Assembly: GCA_016292785.1 (NCBI GenBank)
Contig: JAEDFL010000065.1
Coordinates: 1-9,096 of the forward strand
Length of the DNA: 9,096 nt
From: Clostridiaceae bacterium
GTDB taxonomy: Bacteria; Bacillota; Clostridia; Oscillospirales; Acutalibacteraceae
Direction: 5' to 3'
A program made the position numbers and the translations under genes. The notes below the pieces were generated by a model. That model was given only the letters and a program-made list of their open reading frames with translations. It had not been told where the DNA came from and made no database searches. Positions 1-6,567 of this stretch are shown piece by piece. Every line of letters begins with the position of its first letter. Position 1 is the first letter of the stretch.

Positions 1-791
1 AGCAAAGCGCCGCTTTTCAAAATCTCAAATTCAAATATACGCTTTGTCCATTCTCCCTGAGCTTCGGTATTATCAAGAGGGTATGAGGGGTGCAGAAAGA
101 TTTCGGTAACACCCTCACGGCAATTTTCAACCGCATCGAGATAATAATTCATCAAAACGTCTTTGTTTCCAATTCTCTGCATATTCCACGGGTTGAAAAC
201 CAAGTCGTCGAGCAAAACAACATTTCGCTTTAACCCCTCGTTTACCATCTTGCGGTGAAGCATCAAAATCGGAGACGGAACTTTCCTGCCGAGCTGTCTT
301 TCAATAAAATCGGCAGACTTAGGGTATCTGTACGGCAGGGAATGTCTTTGGCAAAAATCGTATGCGTCAATATAAAATCGCCTTCCGTTTATTCCGTACA
401 TGGTTGCACTGTGGTTGTCGGCGTGGTCAATTACACATCCCGCACTTTCGGCAAATTTATACTGTGCCTCAAGCTCGGCGGCAACGTCCTTACGCCTGAG
501 ATGCAACGCAAGTCCGAGCTGATCGGAATACAGTCCTCTTCCGTCCGAGAGCGATTTTGCACCGCTCAGACTTTGCCACCGGTTTGCATCGCTGTCGGAA
601 TTTAATGTGAGATGAATACCGACAGGATAGTTTTTATTTTTTGCAATTTCTGCGGCATTTTTTGCATCGGGAGCAACGGACATAAGCGAGGTAGAGGATA
701 TCAGCCCCTCCGAAAAAAGCTCGTCAATGGCTCTTGTCTGCTGAGGATTGTATCCGAAATCATCTGCGTTAATTATCAGATATCTGCTCAT
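1..791 (-). CDS. YdjC/ChbG-family carbohydrate deacetylase, partial (C-terminus beyond left edge)
   Basis: Translating the minus strand from the ATG at 791-789 gives 263 codons open to the window edge. The N-terminus reads MSRYLIINADDFG, the hallmark opening of the YdjC/ChbG family, which removes acetyl groups from N-acetylated oligosaccharides such as diacetylchitobiose. Asp10-Asp11 match the family's catalytic/metal aspartates. His60 lies in GIHLTLNS. Residues 122-127 read DHADNH and give the second histidine pair, and LHPSYP at 233-238 is the usual late motif. These residues form a single metal site in the family. Members usually run to about 250-290 residues, so probably only a short tail is missing. 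There is no signal peptide, so the protein should be cytoplasmic. The start overlaps the end of the transporter gene by 23 bases, with AAGGA about 11 bases upstream, so this is the third gene of the operon. The family call is secure; the exact sugar is unknown. Confidence 0.88.
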   Translation of the reverse strand, partial: MSRYLIINADDFGYNPQQTRAIDELFSEGLISSTSLMSVAPDAKNAAEIAKNKNYPVGIHLTLNSDSDANRWQSLSGAKSLSDGRGLYSDQLGLALHLRRKDVAAELEAQYKFAESAGCVIDHADNHSATMYGINGRRFYIDAYDFCQRHSLPYRYPKSADFIERQLGRKVPSPILMLHRKMVNEGLKRNVVLLDDLVFNPWNMQRIGNKDVLMNYYLDAVENCREGVTEIFLHPSYPLDNTEAQGEWTKRIFEFEILKSGAL

Positions 792-2091
792 TATTATTGC
801 CGTCCTTTTTAAACTTGAGGAAGAATGAAAAGATGCTTGCGCAAACCATTGCGATGAACGGGAAAACGCAAAGAAGCATTTTTGCCGCTGTACCGGGATT
901 TTCGCCCGGCTCGTCGCCGCTTACAAAGCCGAAAGCCTCAGATGTAACATAGAATGCAAGCGAGGTGAAAAGACCGTTAAGCCTGTTCATAACTCCAACA
1001 AGGCTGTTGATTATACCCTCACGCCTTATTCCGTGGCGGGCATAATCGTCGTCAACAATTTTGGCTCCGATGCAGTCCATTGTGATAAGACAGCTTGCAA
1101 TTCCGAAGCCCATTACACATTCAATGACGATTGCCGTTGCAAGATTTTTTGCAAAATACAGCGGAATGAAACCGATTGCCATAATCATAAAGCCGAGTCT
1201 CCATATTTTGATAACCTCAACCTTTTTGATGACTACCGACCAAACGATTATGCCGATTACCGCAACGAACAGTACAACTCCGAGCATAACGGTAGTCATA
1301 CTGCTGTCAAGCTTGAGCGTGTATTTTACATAGAAAGGTATGGCCTGTGATATAAGAGCAAATGCCGCCGAGTAGAATGCTCCGGCAAGTCCGAATATCC
1401 AGAATTTCGGATTTGTAACCAGTGCAATAATACTGCCGATAAGCTTTGGCTTCTCGGTTTCCTCATATTCAAGCTTTTCCCTGCAGCCGAGCGTGCAATA
1501 AAGAATTACAACAAGGGCGATCAAGCCGTAAATAACGGCGGTAAGCTGATAGCCGAGAGCCTTTGTTATCACCGGAGTAAGAGCAATACTGATAACCATG
1601 GCAAGAAGCTGAAAAACCTGACGGATTGCATTTGTTTTAGCCCGTTCTGTATCGCTCGGGAAAAGCTCGGGGAAGAGCGCACCGTAGTTCGCATTGATAA
1701 GCGAATCGAGGGTACCGGTCAGAATATACATCAACAGCATGTAGATAAACAGCGAGCCTTTTTCACTGCTGATGAATGACGGAACATTGAAGAAAAGGAT
1801 AAACGACAGAATTAGCAGGGGAGTGCCTATGATAAGCCAAGGTCTGCGTCTGCCCCATTTTGTACGGGTTCTGTCCGAAAGGAAGCCGTAAACCGGATTA
1901 TCTATTGCGTCAACGAAGGTGTAGATGAGAAGAACAAGCGAGTATTTTTTCATATCCAGTCCGAGCATATCGACATAGAATATGGCGGCAAAGGACTTGA
2001 ACATATTGATCGGTATAGAGGTACCGAACATACCTATTCCGTAACGAAACGGAGAGGTTCTTTTTTTGATTGTTGTGTCGGGCGTACTCAA
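769..2091 (-). CDS. GPH-family (MelB-like) sugar:cation symporter
   Basis: This 440-residue membrane protein has about 12 hydrophobic segments, roughly at residues 15-40, 47-70, 85-103, 113-133, 155-175, 183-202, 229-252, 265-287, 296-314, 319-343, 365-385 and 402-426. After the second helix come DAIDNPVYG (61-69) and SDRTRTKWGRRRPW (72-85), the signature of glycoside-pentoside-hexuronide:cation symporters, which import sugars or glycosides with Na+ or H+. By family knowledge Asp61 matches MelB Asp55. The MelB Asp59 position appears to be Asn65, with Asp64 beside it, so coupling may differ. The start is TTG: its bases overlap the TGA stop of the upstream gene by 4, and AAGGAGG lies 7 bases upstream. 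The gene sits between a PHP hydrolase and a YdjC deacetylase, so its cargo is probably the substrate those enzymes process. The substrate cannot be read from sequence. Confidence 0.92.
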   Translation of the reverse strand: MSTPDTTIKKRTSPFRYGIGMFGTSIPINMFKSFAAIFYVDMLGLDMKKYSLVLLIYTFVDAIDNPVYGFLSDRTRTKWGRRRPWLIIGTPLLILSFILFFNVPSFISSEKGSLFIYMLLMYILTGTLDSLINANYGALFPELFPSDTERAKTNAIRQVFQLLAMVISIALTPVITKALGYQLTAVIYGLIALVVILYCTLGCREKLEYEETEKPKLIGSIIALVTNPKFWIFGLAGAFYSAAFALISQAIPFYVKYTLKLDSSMTTVMLGVVLFVAVIGIIVWSVVIKKVEVIKIWRLGFMIMAIGFIPLYFAKNLATAIVIECVMGFGIASCLITMDCIGAKIVDDDYARHGIRREGIINSLVGVMNRLNGLFTSLAFYVTSEAFGFVSGDEPGENPGTAAKMLLCVFPFIAMVCASIFSFFLKFKKDGNNNEQISDN

Positions 2092-3377
2092 TTTAATTCC
2101 TCCTTGTTTTGATTAAAATATATCGGATTTGTCACAGCGCAGATCGCAGAAAATTTGCCTATGCCCCTGACGGCTTTTATGTAGGCAAAGCGGACATCGC
2201 TGTCAAGCTCTTTGTTCAAGGTCAATTTTCCGCTTGACGGAGCGCACAGCTTCTTTTCGTATTTGTCGGTTACGATAAAAAGCGAGGTTGTTTTCATATT
2301 TTCTGCGGTTATTCTGAGCTTTTCGCCGGGAATGAAAATAGCTTCTTCGCCCATTACCGCTTTTCCGTATTCAAGCTTCAGTCTCACTCCGTCAACCGAG
2401 CTTGTTACGAAAGAGCGGCCTTCCCTCAGCGATGTGAGAATATCCTCGGCTTTTCTTGACTGTGCGTAAACGGCGGTCACGGGATTTCCGAGACGTGCAA
2501 GCGAGTGCGGACGGTGATAATCACTGCCGCCGACGATCGGAATACGTTTACCCTGATTCAGCAAATCCGTCCACAGCTTGATAGCGTCAAGGTTTGACGG
2601 GCGCATAGGACCGTTCCAGATTTCCATCATATCAAAGCAGTCGTAATTGTCCCATTTGTACGGACAAAATCTGCACTTCGGGTGATTGACGGAAATCAAA
2701 GCTCCAAGCTTTTTCGCATCGGCAATCAATTTTTCCGTTTCTTCAAAGCTGTTTGAAATAAATGAATTTTCAAACGGTGCCGCAACGCCGAAAAAGTTAA
2801 TATGACCGTTATAATTCGTCCACTCGACAGCCTTGATAAATGTTAAGCCGTCGATGTTTGGCAGATTGAAGTTTTCGGCAAAATTATTGTGATTGGCAAT
2901 TCCTATAAAGTCAAGCTTTGCTTTCTGAGCCATTTTACCGAGGGTGTGGATATCAAACCTACCGTCGGAAGCGTCGGAATGAATGTGCAAATCTCCGAAC
3001 AGGAGAAGCTCCTTCCTGTATTCAAAATCAATGCTGTATTTGACCTCAACGCTTTCGCCTGCAACGTGGTATGCTCCGACTATGATTTTCCATTCTCCGG
3101 GCATTATCGGCTCTGAAAGATAGCCTCGGGTAGAGCCAAATTCATCGACATAGATGCTTTTATGTGCGCTTCCCGACCAGCCGAGGAAGCGACCGTCGGC
3201 ATCCTCAAGACCGATATCTATGGTGTTGGTGGGGTGAAGATCGCTCATAAATCCCTTTGTTCCCCTGTGGTAATCGTACGATACCGTAATTTTGACAACA
3301 TTTTTCGGAACGGTAAAACCGATTGTATAATAGCTGCCCTCTTTTTCTTTCAATACCTTATGTATGATTTCAGGCAA
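2088..3377 (-). CDS. PHP-domain metallohydrolase, CehA/McbA type
   Basis: About 429 residues from a TTG start at 3377. The frame can extend to an ATG at 3428, but that ATG lacks a ribosome binding site and lies upstream of the likely -10 box, whereas GAGGTGAT precedes the TTG. Residues 1-115 look like a beta-sandwich. The PHP domain spans about 125-320 and shows every expected metal ligand: HIHSD (His131, His133, Asp135), His163 in ANHN, Glu185, His192, NHP (His232) and GGSDYH (Asp286, His288). A beta-rich tail follows (about 335-429). PHP proteins hydrolyse phosphoesters; CehA/McbA relatives with this layout also act on carbamate esters. There is no signal peptide, so it is cytoplasmic. It is the first gene of the operon with a sugar symporter and a deacetylase, which suggests it cleaves an ester or phosphoester on the imported compound. 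That role is inference; the fold assignment is secure. Confidence 0.88.
   Translation of the reverse strand: MPEIIHKVLKEKEGSYYTIGFTVPKNVVKITVSYDYHRGTKGFMSDLHPTNTIDIGLEDADGRFLGWSGSAHKSIYVDEFGSTRGYLSEPIMPGEWKIIVGAYHVAGESVEVKYSIDFEYRKELLLFGDLHIHSDASDGRFDIHTLGKMAQKAKLDFIGIANHNNFAENFNLPNIDGLTFIKAVEWTNYNGHINFFGVAAPFENSFISNSFEETEKLIADAKKLGALISVNHPKCRFCPYKWDNYDCFDMMEIWNGPMRPSNLDAIKLWTDLLNQGKRIPIVGGSDYHRPHSLARLGNPVTAVYAQSRKAEDILTSLREGRSFVTSSVDGVRLKLEYGKAVMGEEAIFIPGEKLRITAENMKTTSLFIVTDKYEKKLCAPSSGKLTLNKELDSDVRFAYIKAVRGIGKFSAICAVTNPIYFNQNKEELN
2099..2105 (-). promoter_or_regulatory. Ribosome binding site fixing a TTG start for the symporter
   Basis: Read on the minus strand this is AAGGAGG, followed 7 bases later by TTGAGT. 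The TTG shares bases with the TGA stop of the PHP gene (TTGA arrangement). A near-perfect anti-16S match at ideal spacing supports TTG as the start and suggests translational coupling with the gene upstream. Confidence 0.8.
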
Positions 3378-3380
3378 GTT

Positions 3381-3388
3381 ATCACCTC
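3381..3388 (-). promoter_or_regulatory. Ribosome binding site deciding the TTG start of the PHP gene
   Basis: The minus strand reads GAGGTGAT, then AAC, then TTG at 3377-3375. The GAGG core is 7 bases from the TTG. No comparable site precedes the in-frame ATG at 3428, so the annotated protein should begin at 3377. Confidence 0.7.
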
Positions 3389-3405
3389 TTTCTTTTTCAT
3401 CTTCA

Positions 3406-3416
3406 ATTATATTATA
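3406..3416 (-). promoter_or_regulatory. Candidate -10 region of the PHP-symporter-deacetylase operon
   Basis: The minus strand carries two overlapping TATAAT hexamers (TATAATATAAT). They lie just upstream of the GAGGTGAT site and would give a short leader. No good -35 hexamer is visible at 16-18 bases, which would fit an activator-dependent promoter, for example one driven by the divergent AraC protein. The -10 match is seen directly; the regulation is inferred. Confidence 0.45.
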
Positions 3417-3500
3417 AACTCCGCACATAATTTTTTCTTGCTGATTTTTAATATAATAGGTGATTTTTTTAGAATTTAAAAATTATTTGAAAAGAAAGTA

Positions 3501-3529
3501 TTGATTGAACATATTTTTTATGGTATTGT
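3501..3529 (+). promoter_or_regulatory. Candidate sigma-A promoter of the AraC-lipase pair
   Basis: TTGATT (3501-3506) and TATTGT (3524-3529) are separated by 17 bases. Each matches four of six consensus positions. The pair lies about 35 bases upstream of the AraC start and is the best plus-strand candidate in the divergent intergenic region. The match is only moderate in AT-rich DNA. Confidence 0.35.
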
Positions 3530-3565
3530 TATGAGGTAAAAAAGATTTCATCAAGGTGAATAAAT

Positions 3566-4438
3566 GTGGATAGTTTCACTATAAATTTTCCTAAAGAAAC
3601 AAAGAGATATGATTGTATTGTCGATTATCGCAATAACAAGAGCCTTGCCGAGAACGGAATTTCATTCCATTGGTGGGGCACGGAGGATACCTCTCTGCAT
3701 TGTCACAATTTTTATGAATTATTTATAGTGACGGACGGCAAAGCCCTGCATGAGCTTAACGGCGAAACAAAAGAGGTGAGCAAGGGCGAGCTGTATTTGC
3801 TTCGCCCCGAGGACTGTCACAGATTCAAAATGATTGACGGCTGCTCCTGTACGCATATGAATTTCTGCGTGACAACGGAAATTTTTCGCAAAATCTGTGA
3901 TGCCATGAAGCTTGATGCCGCCGAGCTTGAAAGAAGTCCTAAGCTTTCTTTGTCGCTCTCCAACGATGAAATGAATTTCTTCACCGACAGAGCTCAGCTT
4001 TTGGGCTTGCTTTCAAATGATTCGGGAAATTCCGGCTATACTCTGATGTGTGAAATAATGTCCCATGCGGTTGTGACCTTATCTCTCAACGGCGAGCTTG
4101 CAAAGCTGAACTATCCCGAATGGTTTGCAAAGCTGCTTGAGAAGCTTCATTCGCCTGAAATGATATGCTGTTCTGCCGCCGATGTTTACCGTTTGGCGGG
4201 GCTTTCTCCTCCCGTTACGGTTGAATATTTTAAACGGTACACGGGCAAGACGGTGGCGTCGTATCTTCGTGATTTGAAATGCTCATACGCCTGTGAATTG
4301 CTGGACGGGACTAAGCTTACAACGCTTGAAATTTCCGCCCGTCTCGGTTATTACAGCCTGAGCCATTTCAACAGAATTTTTAAAGAGTATTCAGGAACCT
4401 CGCCTGCGGCATATCGCCGCAAAGAAAAATGTAAATAA
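3566..4438 (+). CDS. AraC-family transcriptional regulator with N-terminal cupin sensor
   Basis: A 290-residue protein starting at GTG, with AAGGTGA ending 6 bases upstream. The ATG two bases earlier is in another frame and soon stops. Residues about 35-100 form an AraC-type cupin: His45 and His47 in HCHNFYE, Glu51, and the later HRF at 85-87 are typical ligand-pocket positions. Residues about 190-286 form the double helix-turn-helix DNA-binding domain. The second one is very clear: LEISARLGYYSLSHFNRIF at 254-272, followed by GTSPAAYRR. The first recognition helix (about 213-222) reads LSPPVTVEYF and is less canonical. Family members usually sense a small sugar-like effector and activate neighbouring genes. 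The gene is transcribed away from the PHP-symporter-deacetylase operon, so that operon is the obvious target. The effector is unknown. Confidence 0.92.
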   Translation: MDSFTINFPKETKRYDCIVDYRNNKSLAENGISFHWWGTEDTSLHCHNFYELFIVTDGKALHELNGETKEVSKGELYLLRPEDCHRFKMIDGCSCTHMNFCVTTEIFRKICDAMKLDAAELERSPKLSLSLSNDEMNFFTDRAQLLGLLSNDSGNSGYTLMCEIMSHAVVTLSLNGELAKLNYPEWFAKLLEKLHSPEMICCSAADVYRLAGLSPPVTVEYFKRYTGKTVASYLRDLKCSYACELLDGTKLTTLEISARLGYYSLSHFNRIFKEYSGTSPAAYRRKEKCK

Positions 4439-4457
4439 AAGAATGTGGGTGTATTAT

Positions 4458-5924
4458 ATGAAGAGGATTTTATGTATTTTGCTGACGGTCATAATTTCGC
4501 TGTCATGCTGTGTGTGCGCTTTTGCATCAAACACATCGGCTGACGTGATAAATGAAGAGGATAAGGTTTATCCCTTTGTTTTGATCAGAGGAATGGATCT
4601 TCAGGGTGTTCGTGTTGATGTCGGAACCGAAAACGAGCGGCCTGCAATGGGTGAAATAACCGCCGGCGGAGTTATAGGCACTCTGGCAAAAGCAACGGTC
4701 AAAGGTATTGTTAACGGAAGTATGGATCCGGCTGTCGGCACGGTGGTTGATTATATCAGAGGAATTTTTGAATATTATTCGATTGACTGCAACGGACAGC
4801 CTGTTTATAATACCGGTATGAAGGAATACCCCTTGTCGATGGATCATTACACGGACTTTGACGACGGAGAGTCAAAGAACGAGGAGGGCATGATCCGCAC
4901 GGCAAAAGAGAAATACGGCGGCAAATATGTCTATTATATAAACTATGATTGGCGTTTAAATCCGCTGGAGGTCGCCGACACCGTCAACGAATATGTTGAA
5001 CGAGCCTGTAGAGAAACAGGCTGCGAAAAGGTAAACCTTGTCTGCGCAAGCATGGGCGGAGTTATGACTGTTGCATATCTCAGCAAATATTCCTGCGACA
5101 GAGTTAACAAGTGCGTATTTCTGTCGTCCACATTTTGCGGCACTTATGTCACCTCCGATTTACTTCAGGGTAATGTGACTGTCGGAGCAGCTCAGCTCAG
5201 AAATTTTGCATATACATATCTCGGCGAAAACAAGCTTTTAACCCCTGTTTTGAAGCTTCTTGATCTGACAGGAATATGGGACGGCGTTGCGAAGCTTGCA
5301 AACAGATTTGTCAGCCGTTATAAGGGTATGGTTTACGATGAATTTCTGAGAGATGTTTTCGGTAATATGCCGTCGCTCTGGGCGCTCGTTTTGCCCGAGG
5401 ATTATGAAGCCTGCAAGGAGTTTATGTTCGGCGGTAAGGAAAGCGAGTATGCCGGAATAATTGCGATAGCCGACGAGCTTCAGGATATGATGTCAAAGCG
5501 TGACGATATGCTGGGAGCGGCAGTCGCCGACGGTATGAAGATCTGCGTTGTTGCAAACTACGGCAGACAGGTTATCCCTATTTATGACAGGTCTTATCAG
5601 AATGGCGACGGAACTCTTGAAACACATCTTGTAAGCGGAGGAGCGGTTGTTGCTCCTATCGGAGAGACGCTCGGTGAAGACTATGTTTGTTCAAATCCCG
5701 AGTATCTTTCACCGTCGAGGGAGATTGATGCCTCAACCTGTCTTTTCCCTGAGTACACATGGTTTGTCAAGGGTGCGCCGCATGTGTCGGGAAATTACGG
5801 CTCGGATTATTCCGATTTCATTTTCTGGCTTGTCGATTACAACGGACAGCCGACCGTCCGTTCAAATCCGAAATATCCGCAGTTTATGCAGTCTGCGTCC
5901 GATCAACACATTGATTTTGAATAA
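4458..5924 (+). CDS. Secreted LCAT-like alpha/beta hydrolase (lipase/acyltransferase family)
   Basis: 488 residues from the ATG at 4458. A GGGTG-containing weak ribosome site lies 6 bases upstream, while an in-frame ATG at 4443 has none and would put MWVYY in front of an otherwise normal signal peptide. Residues 1-23 (MKR, hydrophobic core, AFA before Ser24) look like a signal peptide. The YDWRLNP motif (163-169) is typical of LCAT-type enzymes. The nucleophile elbow is CASMGG with Ser198, where the usual first glycine is cysteine. Asp384 in GDGT and His442 in APHVSG probably complete the triad. The protein is about the usual length for the family and complete. Expected activity is hydrolysis or transfer of an acyl chain outside the membrane; lipid versus other ester cannot be told. 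It follows the AraC gene after 19 bases on the same strand, so the two are probably co-transcribed. A terminator follows immediately. Confidence 0.82.
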   Translation: MKRILCILLTVIISLSCCVCAFASNTSADVINEEDKVYPFVLIRGMDLQGVRVDVGTENERPAMGEITAGGVIGTLAKATVKGIVNGSMDPAVGTVVDYIRGIFEYYSIDCNGQPVYNTGMKEYPLSMDHYTDFDDGESKNEEGMIRTAKEKYGGKYVYYINYDWRLNPLEVADTVNEYVERACRETGCEKVNLVCASMGGVMTVAYLSKYSCDRVNKCVFLSSTFCGTYVTSDLLQGNVTVGAAQLRNFAYTYLGENKLLTPVLKLLDLTGIWDGVAKLANRFVSRYKGMVYDEFLRDVFGNMPSLWALVLPEDYEACKEFMFGGKESEYAGIIAIADELQDMMSKRDDMLGAAVADGMKICVVANYGRQVIPIYDRSYQNGDGTLETHLVSGGAVVAPIGETLGEDYVCSNPEYLSPSREIDASTCLFPEYTWFVKGAPHVSGNYGSDYSDFIFWLVDYNGQPTVRSNPKYPQFMQSASDQHIDFE

Positions 5925-5930
5925 CAAAAG

Positions 5931-5966
5931 AACAGGGTGGAGCCGATTGTTCGGTTTCACCCTGTT
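5931..5966. terminator. Bidirectional terminator between convergent genes
   Basis: A 16-bp stem (three G-T pairs on the plus strand) with loop TTGT: AACAGGGTG at 5931-5939 pairs with CACCCTGTT at 5958-5966, and the inner arm continues GAGCCGA/TCGGTTT. It lies 6 bases after the lipase stop and 31 bases before the flavin reductase stop. T-rich runs flank it on both strands (GGTTTTATTT rightward, CTTTTGTTATT leftward), so it probably ends both transcripts. Confidence 0.8.
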
Positions 5967-5997
5967 ATGGTTTTATTTCCGTTGCGGTTGACAGAAA

Positions 5998-6552
5998 TCA
6001 GACGAGCTTCTTTCCGTCAGAGAAAGCGTTTCCGACCTTTTCGCCGAGTCGGTAATAGCCGTGATTGGCCGGATCATATGTTATCGGAGCGAATTTTGAA
6101 AGGTCGATTTTTCCCTCTGAGTCAAGGATTTTTTCGTCTGCGCTGACATTCTTGATCTCGCCGAGGAACTTGTTTCCGTCAATAACCTTGATAAGCTCAC
6201 ATTCAAGGCAAAGCGGAAGCTCGTTGATTATCGGAGCGTTTACAAACTCGCTTTTTGTCGTCGTAAAGCCTGCTTTCTCCATCTTGTCGGGTGCTTTGTT
6301 TGCCGAAACAACTCCCACATAGTCACATTCAACAACGTGATCTGCGTCACCGATTGCAACGGTAAATGCCTTTGCTTTGAGGATGTTGTCCGTTGTCTTG
6401 TGTGAACCGAGGTCAAAAATAATCTCGTTACTGCCGACAATTCCACCCCAAGCCGCATTCATTGCGTTTGGCTTGCCGTCCTCGCCGTAAGTTGCAATAA
6501 TCATTACAGGCTGAGGATAAAGGTAAGTTTTTGCACCAAAATTCTTTCTCAT
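5998..6552 (-). CDS. Flavin reductase-like FMN-binding split-barrel protein
   Basis: A 184-residue protein starting MRKNFGAKTYLYPQPVMII, the usual beginning of flavoredoxin/flavin reductase-like proteins (PF01613 type). Residues 28-36 (PNAMNAAWG) and DLGSHKTTDNI at 47-57 match the FMN-binding barrel; in relatives the Ser/Thr region contacts the flavin phosphate. The length is normal for the short subfamily. These proteins bind FMN and pass electrons between NAD(P)H or other carriers and flavin; many have no known partner. There is no signal peptide. AAGGAAG lies about 7 bases before the ATG and abuts the stop codon of the GH127-like gene, giving a gap of only 15 bases, so the two are co-transcribed. 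Why a flavin protein travels with a glycosidase-like gene is unclear; the physical link may be incidental. Confidence 0.85.
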   Translation of the reverse strand: MRKNFGAKTYLYPQPVMIIATYGEDGKPNAMNAAWGGIVGSNEIIFDLGSHKTTDNILKAKAFTVAIGDADHVVECDYVGVVSANKAPDKMEKAGFTTTKSEFVNAPIINELPLCLECELIKVIDGNKFLGEIKNVSADEKILDSEGKIDLSKFAPITYDPANHGYYRLGEKVGNAFSDGKKLV

Positions 6553-6567
6553 AATATCGCTTCCTTT

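Noticed and set aside
255..605. Plus-strand open frame of 116 residues, and the next one at 612-812
   Set aside because: Both lie antisense to the clear YdjC-family frame, which carries conserved motifs throughout. They have no ribosome site and no family features.
1033..1350. Overlapping plus-strand frames inside the symporter gene
   Set aside because: They are mirror frames of a well-supported membrane protein; the symporter motifs fix the coding strand.
3378..3428. ATG start at 3428 for the PHP gene
   Set aside because: It has no ribosome site and overlaps the likely promoter, whereas the TTG at 3377 has GAGGTGAT.
4443..4457. ATG start at 4443 for the lipase
   Set aside because: It lacks a ribosome site and adds MWVYY ahead of a normal signal peptide start MKR.
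4494..4520. Possible lipobox in the lipase signal peptide (cysteines 17, 18, 20)
   Set aside because: No L-[AS]-[GA]-C arrangement is present; AFA before Ser24 better fits ordinary signal peptidase cleavage.
5937..6458. Plus-strand frames at 5937-6146 and 6065-6322, and a minus frame at 6240-6458
   Set aside because: They are shadows of the flavin reductase gene and its terminator, with no independent evidence.
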